Shown: positions 8,435 through 15,077 of the stretch, piece by piece
Layout: each line of letters opens with the position of its first letter
Numbering within the stretch: position 1 is the stretch's first letter
NCBI GenBank assembly: GCA_900539115.1
Contig: UQAQ01000037.1
Coordinates: 1-30,838 of the forward strand
Direction of reading: 5' to 3'
From: an uncultured Roseburia sp.
Lineage (GTDB): Bacteria; Bacillota; Clostridia; Lachnospirales; Lachnospiraceae
Length of the DNA: 30,838 nucleotides
The notes under the pieces: model-generated
Database searches by the model: none
Told to the model about the DNA's origin: nothing
The model's input: only the letters and a program-made list of their open reading frames with translations
Made by a program: the position numbers and the translations under genes

Positions 8435-9189
8435 AGCGAATGGGAATGTTTGTTTTTATTGTTTTACTAATTGCATTGTGGCAGGGGATGTATTGGTTTG
8501 GTGTGGAAGTTTTTGCTGTCTTTAAGTCATATTCCGTACCTTCGCCTATGGGAGTGGGGGAATGTTTTATCCGATTGGTATCAGACGGAAGTTTGTTACA
8601 GGCGGCGGGATATTCATTGCTTCGCGGAATTGCCGGATATGTGGCAGCAGTACTTATTGGAACTTTACTTGGCTTATTGATGAATCATTTTACGTATTTG
8701 CAAAAGAATTTAAAACCGGTTGTGCTTGGGATACAAACACTTCCCAGTGTCTGTTGGGTTCCGTTTTCAATTTTATGGTTTGGATTATCTACAGAGGCCA
8801 TTCTTTTTGTGGTTGTAATGGGGGCTGCATTTAGTATAGCCATTTCCGTTGACAATGCGATAAGAAATGTTCCGTCTATTTATAAAAAAGCGGCGCTTAC
8901 AATGGGAGCGCAAAAGCAGCAGATGTATCGCTATGTGATTTTTCCGGCATGTTTGCCGGAGTTGATTTCCGGTTTGAAGCAAGGGTGGTCATTTGCCTGG
9001 CGTGCATTAATGGCAGGAGAGGTCATGACGACGTCGCTTGGTTTAGGGCAGACGCTGATTATGGGAAGAGATCTTGCTGACATTAATCAAGTTATGCTTG
9101 TTATGATAGTTATTATTTTGATAGGAATGCTCATTGATAAGTGTGTTTTTTCAGTAATAGAAAAACAGGTTATGAGGAAAAGAGAATGA
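8431..9189 (+). CDS. ABC transporter permease (SsuC/TauC type)
   Basis: 252 residues, starting at GTG 8431 (4-bp overlap with the ATPase gene); an ATG at 8440 is a possible alternative. About six membrane segments are visible. The cytoplasmic coupling motif lies in KAALTMGAQKQQMYRYVIFPACLPELISG, matching the EAA loop of the BPD_transp_1 family. GIQTLPSVCWVPFSILWFG and WRALMAGEVMTTSLGLG are typical of sulfonate/taurine/nitrate permeases. It is the last gene of the importer operon. No hairpin terminator was recognised before the rib promoter 7 bp later, so read-through into the riboswitch is possible. Confidence 0.92.
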   Translation: MKRMGMFVFIVLLIALWQGMYWFGVEVFAVFKSYSVPSPMGVGECFIRLVSDGSLLQAAGYSLLRGIAGYVAAVLIGTLLGLLMNHFTYLQKNLKPVVLGIQTLPSVCWVPFSILWFGLSTEAILFVVVMGAAFSIAISVDNAIRNVPSIYKKAALTMGAQKQQMYRYVIFPACLPELISGLKQGWSFAWRALMAGEVMTTSLGLGQTLIMGRDLADINQVMLVMIVIILIGMLIDKCVFSVIEKQVMRKRE

Positions 9190-9196
9190 ATTTTGT

Positions 9197-9226
9197 TTGA
9201 CAAGACAAACGGCATTGTGCTATAAT
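9197..9226 (+). promoter_or_regulatory. Promoter of the riboflavin operon
   Basis: Perfect consensus boxes TTGACA (9197-9202) and TATAAT (9221-9226) with an 18-bp spacer, 14 bp upstream of the FMN riboswitch. Confidence 0.88.
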
Positions 9227-9240
9227 GAATCACGAAAAAT

Positions 9241-9358
9241 GATCTTCGGGGCGAGGTGTAATTCCTCACCGGCGGTAACAGCCCGCGACCGATGGCAGAG
9301 CCATCGCTGATTTGGTGCAATTCCAAAGCCGACAGTATAGTCTGGATGAAAGAAGATA
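9241..9358 (+). ncRNA. FMN riboswitch (RFN element)
   Basis: The classic RFN core is present. The closing stem is ATCTTC (9242-9247) with GAAGAT (9352-9357). Conserved segments are CGGGGCGAGGTG, ATTCCTCACCGGCGGTAA, CAGCCCGCGA, GATTTGGTGCAATTCC, AAAGCCGACAGTATAGTC and TGGATGAAAGAAG. The variable arm is ccgatggcagagccatcg. It lies upstream of ribD and is followed by a strong terminator, so control should be transcriptional: FMN binding would favour termination. Confidence 0.97.
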
Positions 9359-9382
9359 TCTCAATAGTGATATGTAAATTTC

Positions 9383-9405
9383 AGGACCCCGACAGGGGTC
9401 CTTTT
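9383..9405 (+). terminator. Riboswitch expression-platform terminator
   Basis: Eight-bp stem AGGACCCC / GGGGTCCT with GACA loop (9383-9402), followed by TTTT. It sits 25 bp after the FMN aptamer. I did not identify a clear competing antiterminator strand. Confidence 0.88.
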
Positions 9406-9410
9406 GCGTG

Positions 9411-9628
9411 CAAACAACGAGGCACGCATTCGGTAAAATTTTGAGATGTCGTGCTTGCACGAAACATCGCGAAAATTTTATCGAATATGTGACGACTGTC
9501 ACGACGATGAGCGCCGAAGGCGCGAAGAGTGCGTGCCTCGTTGTTTGAGGCGAGCTTATCGAATATGTGACGACTGTCACGATGATGAGCGCCGAAGGCG
9601 CGAAGAGTGCGTGCCTTGTTGTTTGGGG
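9411..9628. repeat. Palindromic repeat element with tandem 73-bp units
   Basis: This fills the leader between riboswitch terminator and ribD. CAAACAACGAGGCACGCA (9411-9428) is a perfect 18-bp inverted copy of 9530-9547. Inside is a second, imperfect inverted pair: taaaatttt...tcgtgc from about 9433 with gcacga...aaaatttta ending at 9480. The segment 9478-9550 is repeated at 9556-9628 (78 bp offset, about three mismatches). Each copy holds two short hairpins, gtgac-gact-gtcac and gcgcc-gaa-ggcgc. No start with a ribosome binding site leads a credible ORF here. It resembles a non-coding mobile palindromic element (MITE or REP-like) whose right part was duplicated. Confidence 0.8.
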
Positions 9629-9663
9629 AACCCGTCGTCGTGCCGGCAGAAAGGAGAATCCGG

Positions 9664-10755
9664 ATGACAGAAGCAGAACAATATATGCAGCAGGCGCTGG
9701 ACCTGGCAAAAACAGCTATGGGTCATACGTCTCTCAATCCAATGGTTGGCTGCGTGGTGGTAAAAAATGGAAAATTGGTGGCGAGTGGCTGCCATGAAAG
9801 ATATGGGGAATTTCATGCAGAAAGAAATGCTCTTACACGATGCAAAGAAGATCTGACAGGTGCAGACCTCTATGTTACGCTGGAGCCGTGCTGTCATCAG
9901 GGGAAAACGCCTCCCTGCACTGACATCATTATAGAAAGAAAGATTGGGCGCGTATTTGTCGGAGCGCTGGATCCGAATCCTAAAGTGGACGGCGGTGGAA
10001 TAAAGATTCTGCGGGAACACGGAATCGAAGTCATTACCGGTATATTGGAACAAGAATGTCTGGAATTAAATGAAATATTCTTTCATTATATTACAACAGG
10101 GCTTCCATATGTGGCGATGAAGTACGCGATGACATTGGATGGAAAAATTGCCAGTGCGAACGGGGATTCGAAGTGGGTTACCGGCGAAAAAGCAAGAGAG
10201 CATGTACATTTTTTGCGAAAAAAATATTCGGCGATTTTAGCCGGCATTGATACCGTTTTGGCAGATGATCCATTGCTTAACTGTCGGACGGAAGAAGGCG
10301 TGGATCCAATCCGAGTGATCTGCGATTCGCATCTGCGTCTGCCGATGGATAGCCGGATTGTGAAAACGGCGGGAAAGATAAGAACCATCGCTGCGTACAC
10401 GGACGCAGAGGAAGAAACCAAGAAAAAACTGGAATCTACAGGAGTAGAATTGTTGCAGATTTCCGAAAAGAACGGTCATGTGGATTTGGAAAAATTGATT
10501 CGCACATTGGGCGGAAAAAAGATAGACAGCATTTTAGTGGAAGGCGGAGGAAACATCCACGGTTCCTTATTGCAAACAGGACTTGTCAATCGTGTGTATG
10601 CCTATATCGCCCCGAAATTGATCGGCGGAAAGAATGCTTTGCCGCCGGTTGGCGGAGACGGCATTGAAAAAATGAAAGATGCCGTCGTATTACAAAATCA
10701 GGAAATACTCCATCTTGGCGCGGATTATTGTATCCGTGGCGATGTGGTGAAATGA
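9664..10755 (+). CDS. ribD: Bifunctional pyrimidine deaminase/reductase RibD
   Basis: 363 residues from the ATG at 9664, which follows AAAGGAG at about 9650-9656; the longer frame from 9607 would begin inside the repeat element. The N-terminal deaminase domain has the zinc site: H51 and E53 in FHAERNAL, with C76 and C85 in EPCCHQGKTPPC. The C-terminal reductase domain (about 145-363) has VAMKYAMTLDGKIA, GDSKWVTG and ILVEGGGNIHGS. It deaminates 2,5-diamino-6-ribosylamino-4-pyrimidinone phosphate and reduces the ribosyl side chain, the second and third steps from GTP toward riboflavin. It is the first gene of the FMN-controlled operon. Length and motifs are normal. Confidence 0.97.
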   Translation: MTEAEQYMQQALDLAKTAMGHTSLNPMVGCVVVKNGKLVASGCHERYGEFHAERNALTRCKEDLTGADLYVTLEPCCHQGKTPPCTDIIIERKIGRVFVGALDPNPKVDGGGIKILREHGIEVITGILEQECLELNEIFFHYITTGLPYVAMKYAMTLDGKIASANGDSKWVTGEKAREHVHFLRKKYSAILAGIDTVLADDPLLNCRTEEGVDPIRVICDSHLRLPMDSRIVKTAGKIRTIAAYTDAEEETKKKLESTGVELLQISEKNGHVDLEKLIRTLGGKKIDSILVEGGGNIHGSLLQTGLVNRVYAYIAPKLIGGKNALPPVGGDGIEKMKDAVVLQNQEILHLGADYCIRGDVVK

Positions 10756-10765
10756 GGTGAAAGTA

Positions 10766-11413
10766 GTGTTTACCGGAATTATTGAAGAAATTGGCAGTAT
10801 CGAGCAGATACAAAAAGGTGTACAGTCCGCTGTCCTGTCAATTCAGTGTAAGAAAGTGCTCGATGGAACGAAAATCGGTGACAGTATCGCCGTCAATGGC
10901 GTGTGTCTGACGGTGACGAGCATGCATGCCAATGGATATACAGCGGATGTGATGGCGGAGACGCTGGAGCGGAGTTCGCTGGCAGGATTGAAAAAAGGAA
11001 GCCATGTAAATCTGGAGCGGGCGATGCTGGCGGATGGACGTTTTGGCGGACATATCGTAGCAGGACACATCGACGGGACCGGGATTGTGGAAGAAATTAC
11101 CAAAGACGAGACCGCAGTCTGGTACCGGATTTCGGCGGGCGAGGAGCTTCTTCGTTATATCGTGGAAAAGGGCTCAATTGCCATCGATGGAATCAGTTTG
11201 ACGGTAGCCAGAGTCAGCGGGAAAGATTTCTCGGTGTCCATTATCCCGCACACGCAGGGAGAGACGACGCTTTCCGAAAGAAAAGTCTCGGATGTCGTAA
11301 ATCTGGAATGCGATATTATTGGAAAATATGTAGAACGCCTCTGTGGTGCTAAAAAGGAAGAACCTAAAAAAAGTACCATGACGAGAGAATTTTTATTGGA
11401 AAACGGATTTTGA
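10766..11413 (+). CDS. ribE: Riboflavin synthase alpha chain
   Basis: 215 residues. I chose GTG 10766, which gives the canonical start MFTGIIEEIG and lies 6 bp after the ribosome binding site AGGTG (10755-10759); GTG 10757 would overlap that site. It contains the two homologous lumazine-binding halves, with SIAVNGVCLTVT and GGHIVAGHIDGTG in the first and SIAIDGISLTVA in the second. The enzyme dismutates two 6,7-dimethyl-8-ribityllumazine molecules into riboflavin and the pyrimidine substrate of RibH. It lies 10 bp after ribD. This gene is named ribE in Bacillus-style nomenclature and ribC in E. coli. Confidence 0.96.
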   Translation: MFTGIIEEIGSIEQIQKGVQSAVLSIQCKKVLDGTKIGDSIAVNGVCLTVTSMHANGYTADVMAETLERSSLAGLKKGSHVNLERAMLADGRFGGHIVAGHIDGTGIVEEITKDETAVWYRISAGEELLRYIVEKGSIAIDGISLTVARVSGKDFSVSIIPHTQGETTLSERKVSDVVNLECDIIGKYVERLCGAKKEEPKKSTMTREFLLENGF

Positions 11414-11431
11414 TCCGGAAAGGAGACAATT

Positions 11432-12646
11432 ATGTCAGAACAATTTGGAAAATTAGATCAGGCGCTTGAAGATTTGAAACAGGGTAAACTGATCCTGGTC
11501 ATTGATGATCCCGACCGTGAAAACGAAGGAGATCTGATCTGTGCAGCAGAGCATGCGACGCCGGAAAATGTCAATGCGATGGCGAGCCTTGCCAAAGGAC
11601 TGATCTGTATGCCGATGAGTGCAGAATATTGTAAAAAATTGGACTTAGAGCAAATGGTGGAAGTAAATACGGATAACCACACGACCGCATTTACGGTGTC
11701 CATCGACCATGTCGATACCACAACCGGAATTTCCGCATTTGAGAGATCTCTTACGGCGATGAAAACCGTGGAAGATGGCGTGAAACCGGAAGATTTCCGC
11801 AGACCGGGCCATATGTTCCCATTGCAGGCACGCGAAGGTGGTGTGCTGAAACGCGCGGGGCACACAGAGGCGACGGTAGATCTTATGAAACTTGCCGGCT
11901 TGAAAGAATGTGGACTTTGCTGTGAGATCATGCGCGAAGATGGAACGATGATGCGAACGACGGAATTGCTGGAGTTTGCCAAAGAACACGGCTATACCGT
12001 GATTACGGTGGAAGAAATTATCAAACGCCGTCTGGAGCACGAACTTTTGGTAGAGGAAAAAGCCAATGCAAAACTGCCGACGAAATATGGAGAATTTCGC
12101 ATTCACGGCTATGTCAATAAATTAAATGGTGAGCACCATGTCGCACTTACGATGGGCGACATCACGGACGGAAAACCGGTACTTTGCCGTGTGCATTCGG
12201 AATGTCTGACCGGCGATGTGTTTGGATCGAACCGTTGTGACTGCGGGGAGCAGCTGGAAAATGCATTGAAGATGATCGCGAAAGAGGGACGCGGTGTGCT
12301 TCTCTACATGCGTCAGGAAGGCCGTGGCATCGGTTTGATCAATAAATTAAAAGCGTATGAATTGCAGGAGCAAGGGTACGATACTGTCGAGGCCAATGTA
12401 AAACTTGGTTTTGCACCGGATCTTCGTGAGTATGGAACCGGGGCGCAGATTTTGTACGACCTCGGTGTACGGGAACTTCGCCTGCTGACCAATAATCCAA
12501 CAAAAATCGCGGGGCTGAACGGCTATGGCATTCATATCGTTGAGCGTGTCCCGATTCAGATCGCTCCCAAACGGGAAGATTTCAAATATTTGCTTACAAA
12601 GCAGGAAAAAATGCAGCATATGACAAATTATAAAAAGCCGGATTGA
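11432..12646 (+). CDS. ribBA: Bifunctional DHBP synthase / GTP cyclohydrolase II
   Basis: 404 residues. The N-terminal 3,4-dihydroxy-2-butanone-4-phosphate synthase domain has LILVIDDPDRENEGDL and RRPGHMFPLQAREGGVLKR (the HTEAT site follows). The C-terminal GTP cyclohydrolase II domain has zinc ligands in HSECLTGDVFGSNRCDCG, then YMRQEGRGIGL and RLLTNNPTKIAGL. It supplies both precursors of the lumazine: the four-carbon unit from ribulose-5-phosphate and the pyrimidine from GTP. The ribosome binding site is AAAGGAG. The last 28 codons are duplicated immediately downstream, and the gene stops at TGA (12644-12646) in the first copy. This seems to leave the enzyme complete. Confidence 0.97.
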   Translation: MSEQFGKLDQALEDLKQGKLILVIDDPDRENEGDLICAAEHATPENVNAMASLAKGLICMPMSAEYCKKLDLEQMVEVNTDNHTTAFTVSIDHVDTTTGISAFERSLTAMKTVEDGVKPEDFRRPGHMFPLQAREGGVLKRAGHTEATVDLMKLAGLKECGLCCEIMREDGTMMRTTELLEFAKEHGYTVITVEEIIKRRLEHELLVEEKANAKLPTKYGEFRIHGYVNKLNGEHHVALTMGDITDGKPVLCRVHSECLTGDVFGSNRCDCGEQLENALKMIAKEGRGVLLYMRQEGRGIGLINKLKAYELQEQGYDTVEANVKLGFAPDLREYGTGAQILYDLGVRELRLLTNNPTKIAGLNGYGIHIVERVPIQIAPKREDFKYLLTKQEKMQHMTNYKKPD

Positions 12647-12732
12647 AAGATCGCTCCCAAACGGGAAGATTTCAAATATTTGCTTACAAAGCAGGAAAAA
12701 ATGCAGCATATGACAAATTATAAAAAGCCGGA
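12558..12732 (+). repeat. Tandem duplication of the ribBA 3' end
   Basis: 12558-12642 and 12648-12732 are identical over 85 bp with a 90-bp offset; only the 5 bases ttgaa separate them. The second copy stays in the ribBA frame but lies after the stop codon, and would read KIAPKREDFKY...YKKPE then TAA. The absence of any mismatch suggests a recent event. The ancestral stop was probably the TAA at 12734. Confidence 0.97.
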
Positions 12733-12758
12733 ATAAGGCAAGAAATGGAGGAAAAATC

Positions 12759-13223
12759 ATGAGAGTATTAGAAGGAAATGTAGTAGGAACAGGAATGAAA
12801 ATTGGTATCGTGGCAGCGCGATTCAATGAATTTATCGTGTCGAAACTTGTCGGAGGAGCAGAAGATGCCCTTCGCCGTCACGAAGTAGATACGGAGAACA
12901 ATGTGGATCTTGCCTGGGTACCGGGTGCATTTGAAATCCCAATGACAGCACAGAAAATGGCAGAATCCGGAAAATACGATGCGATTATCTGTCTTGGTGC
13001 CGTAATCAAGGGTTCGACCTCTCATTATGATTATGTTTGTGCGGAAGTCAGCAAAGGAATCGCAACGGTTGGCTTAAATACAGGCGTACCTACGATCTTT
13101 GGTGTCCTTACCACAGACAATATCGAGCAGGCGGTAGAGCGTGCCGGCACAAAAGCCGGAAATAAAGGCTACGATGCAGCTACTACAGCCATTGAGATGG
13201 TAAATTTGATGAAATCTATGTAG
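12759..13223 (+). CDS. ribH: 6,7-dimethyl-8-ribityllumazine synthase
   Basis: 154 residues, the usual length. It condenses the RibD-derived pyrimidine with 3,4-dihydroxy-2-butanone-4-phosphate and forms icosahedral or pentameric shells in the cytoplasm. Signature segments are IGIVAARFNEFIVSKLVGGA, WVPGAFEIPMTAQKMA, ICLGAVIKGSTSHYDYV (substrate loop) and FGVLTTDNIEQAVERAGTKAGNKG. The ribosome binding site TGGAGG lies upstream. It is the fourth biosynthetic gene of the operon, 112 bp after the ribBA stop, a gap mostly created by the tandem duplication. Confidence 0.97.
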   Translation: MRVLEGNVVGTGMKIGIVAARFNEFIVSKLVGGAEDALRRHEVDTENNVDLAWVPGAFEIPMTAQKMAESGKYDAIICLGAVIKGSTSHYDYVCAEVSKGIATVGLNTGVPTIFGVLTTDNIEQAVERAGTKAGNKGYDAATTAIEMVNLMKSM

Positions 13224-13242
13224 GAGAAAAGAGGCAATTATT

Positions 13243-13848
13243 ATGATGACGATTTTATATCCGGCATACGGAAATTTGTATGTTAATCTTACGAATAAAT
13301 GTCCATGTGCGTGCACCTTTTGTCTGCGCCAGACGCACGAAGAGATTGAGCAATCCGGAAGTCTGTGGCTGGACCGCGAGCCGACGGTGGAAGAAGTGGA
13401 AAAAGAATTTGACAAATTTCCACCGGACACATACAAAGATATTGTATTTTGCGGTTTCGGCGAGCCCACAGAGCGTTTGGATGACTTACTTGAAGTGGCA
13501 GAATTTGCCAAAAATAAATTCGGTAAGAAAATCCGCATCAATACGAACGGACTTGGCAGCCTGATTCACGGAAAAGATATCACACCGCTTTTGCAGGGCA
13601 AAATTGATACGGTATCAATCAGTCTGAACACGCCAAATGCGGAAGAATATTACAAATTGACCCGCAACAAATTTGGGATTGAATCCTTTCAGGCAATGCT
13701 TGATTTTGCAAAAGAAGCGACAAAGTATGTCCCGGAAGTTGTCATGACGACGGTGGAAACGACGATTACGAAGGAAGAAGAGCAGGAATGCCAGAAAATC
13801 TGTGATTCTTTGGGCGTGAGATATCGGATCCGGCCGTTTGAGGATTGA
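13243..13848 (+). CDS. Radical SAM protein (TatD-associated type)
   Basis: 201 residues. The [4Fe-4S]-binding CxxxCxxC motif is C20, C24, C27 in NLTNKCPCACTFCLRQ. The partial radical SAM barrel continues with VFCGFGEPTERLDDLLEV (the GGE-like SAM site) and IRINTNGLGSL. The small size and the sequence fit the subfamily often annotated as TatD family-associated radical SAM protein; this is from memory. Its reaction is unknown. It follows ribH by 19 bp and precedes a strong terminator, so it is probably co-transcribed with the rib genes. A link to flavin metabolism is possible but not shown. It could simply be the last gene of the transcript. Confidence 0.85.
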   Translation: MMTILYPAYGNLYVNLTNKCPCACTFCLRQTHEEIEQSGSLWLDREPTVEEVEKEFDKFPPDTYKDIVFCGFGEPTERLDDLLEVAEFAKNKFGKKIRINTNGLGSLIHGKDITPLLQGKIDTVSISLNTPNAEEYYKLTRNKFGIESFQAMLDFAKEATKYVPEVVMTTVETTITKEEEQECQKICDSLGVRYRIRPFED

Positions 13849-13868
13849 TGAGTGTTGGAAATAAATGT

Positions 13869-13905
13869 AAAAAACAGCCACATGTTTAACATGTGGCTGT
13901 TTTTT
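13869..13905. terminator. Bidirectional intrinsic terminator
   Basis: Perfect 18-bp inverted repeat AAAAAACAGCCACATGTT / AACATGTGGCTGTTTTTT around a tiny loop. The T-runs on both strands suit termination of the rib transcript from the left and of the minus-strand gene from the right. Confidence 0.93.
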
Positions 13906-13966
13906 ACAATAAGAGATAATATCTGAAATCATTGTTTCTTCTTTTTCGTCGAAGGAGTGATTTTTT

Positions 13967-14923
13967 TTATTTCAGAAGGTTTTTGAGGCCAAAATCAAGC
14001 TGCTTTCCATGGCTTGTTTTAACATAGCGATAGGGTTCTGCCCAAAACGAAACGTAGTCGCCTACAGTATACTTTTCAAAACCGGAAAGTTCCATCCAAA
14101 CATGTTCCTCCTTAAGGGTAAAGCATTCACCATCTGCAAACATCCCATCGGCTGTGAGGTGATCAATACAAAGATACCCTTTTTGTCTATTTATATGTTT
14201 GATGTGTCCTTTAAAATGCAAAGGAATATTATAATAACATTGTTCCAATGCCCCCTTTGTTTTATGGAATGAGTTAATTTGCAGCTCGATATACTCGTCA
14301 TAGGAAAGCTCTCTCATCGCCTTAATATCTTGATAACTCTGCGGACTAAAATCAATCGATCCATCGTAGTCCATGAATACTATATTTTCACCGTAATGAG
14401 TAGAAAAAATTTCCTTATATTCAGGATACTTTCTAATTAGACCTGCAGCTTTTTTTAAACGAGTTGAACGCTTTTTATCCTCTTTATCTTGTGCTTTTTT
14501 TTCTGCTTGTTTCACCTGCTTTTCGATGTAGTTTATTTCTGAAGTGGTTAGCAAAGGCGCGATATGGTTCTTATTTTCATAAGCACCATTTAATAAGCGC
14601 TTTCGAAAACGCAAGAGCACATCCCGCAACATTTTTTCTGAAAGATATCTAGCTTTTTCTATAGAACAAGAATAGTAACATCCCGTCTGAATAGTGCCCT
14701 TAGGATGTCCATATAAAATATTTGTGTTCCAGGGACAGATCAGATGTTCTTTTTGTACTAAATTACCTTTGGTTAGGCCAACCTCAAATTCAGGAAAAAT
14801 TTTAGGATTGCCACAACCTTCATGATCTTCTGTCCAAAAGCCAGAGGGTCCTTCGGAAGCATGTTGAATCATAATGTTCAATGCTTCAAGTGTTGCTTTC
14901 ATTTTTTGTTGATTTTTGTTCAT
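13967..14923 (-). CDS. Hypothetical protein, possible nucleic-acid-binding
   Basis: 318 residues from the ATG at 14923, 9 bp after GGAGG; an ATG two codons upstream (14929) is only 3 bp from it. I do not recognise the family. The N-terminal part has a Cys- and Trp-rich stretch: GFWTEDHEGCGNPKIFPEF, then ICPWNTN and GCYYSCSIEKARYLSE. The middle (about residues 125-170) is a Lys/Glu-rich helix, probably coiled coil. The C-terminal 85 residues look like a beta-barrel (HFKGHIKHINRQKGYLCI ... VGDYVSFWAEPYRYVK ... LDFGLKNLL), which could be an OB-fold-like domain; that is inference. The gene has its own promoter and is AT-rich by eye compared with the rib genes, which suggests an accessory gene. 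Confidence 0.65.
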   Translation of the reverse strand: MNKNQQKMKATLEALNIMIQHASEGPSGFWTEDHEGCGNPKIFPEFEVGLTKGNLVQKEHLICPWNTNILYGHPKGTIQTGCYYSCSIEKARYLSEKMLRDVLLRFRKRLLNGAYENKNHIAPLLTTSEINYIEKQVKQAEKKAQDKEDKKRSTRLKKAAGLIRKYPEYKEIFSTHYGENIVFMDYDGSIDFSPQSYQDIKAMRELSYDEYIELQINSFHKTKGALEQCYYNIPLHFKGHIKHINRQKGYLCIDHLTADGMFADGECFTLKEEHVWMELSGFEKYTVGDYVSFWAEPYRYVKTSHGKQLDFGLKNLLK

Positions 14924-15000
14924 AGTCATAACCTCCGTTAATAAGTGCTGTAAATAACAGCCTGACATGCTAACAAAGGTAAAATTTTAAATATAACTAT

Positions 15001-15029
15001 AGTATATAATAAAATAATTTTGATTTCAA
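15001..15029 (-). promoter_or_regulatory. Promoter of the minus-strand hypothetical gene
   Basis: Read on the minus strand: TTGAAA (15024-15029), 17-bp spacer, TATACT (15001-15006). It lies 78 bp upstream of the start at 14923, just beyond the terminator of the aminotransferase gene. Confidence 0.6.
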
Positions 15030-15032
15030 TAC

Positions 15033-15068
15033 AAAAAAGGCAGATATTTACAATAGAATACCTGCCTT
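15033..15068 (-). terminator. Terminator of the aminotransferase gene
   Basis: On the minus strand, AAGGCAGGTATT (15057-15068) pairs with AATATCTGCCTT (15037-15048), with one G-T wobble and an 8-nt loop. The stem is followed by TTTT. It lies 10 bp past the stop codon. Confidence 0.82.
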
Positions 15069-15077
15069 ATCATTTTT

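Noticed and set aside
9190..9663. Riboflavin-transporter role for the ABC importer because it abuts the rib operon
   Set aside because: The importer lies upstream of the FMN riboswitch and has its own LacI operators; nothing in the sequence links it to flavins.
9446..9797. Short frames in the repeat between the FMN riboswitch and ribD
   Set aside because: They run through the duplicated palindromic units, repeat the same peptide and have no ribosome binding site.
12648..12736. Separate small gene between ribBA and ribH
   Set aside because: It is the duplicated ribBA tail located after the stop codon, with no start codon or ribosome binding site of its own.
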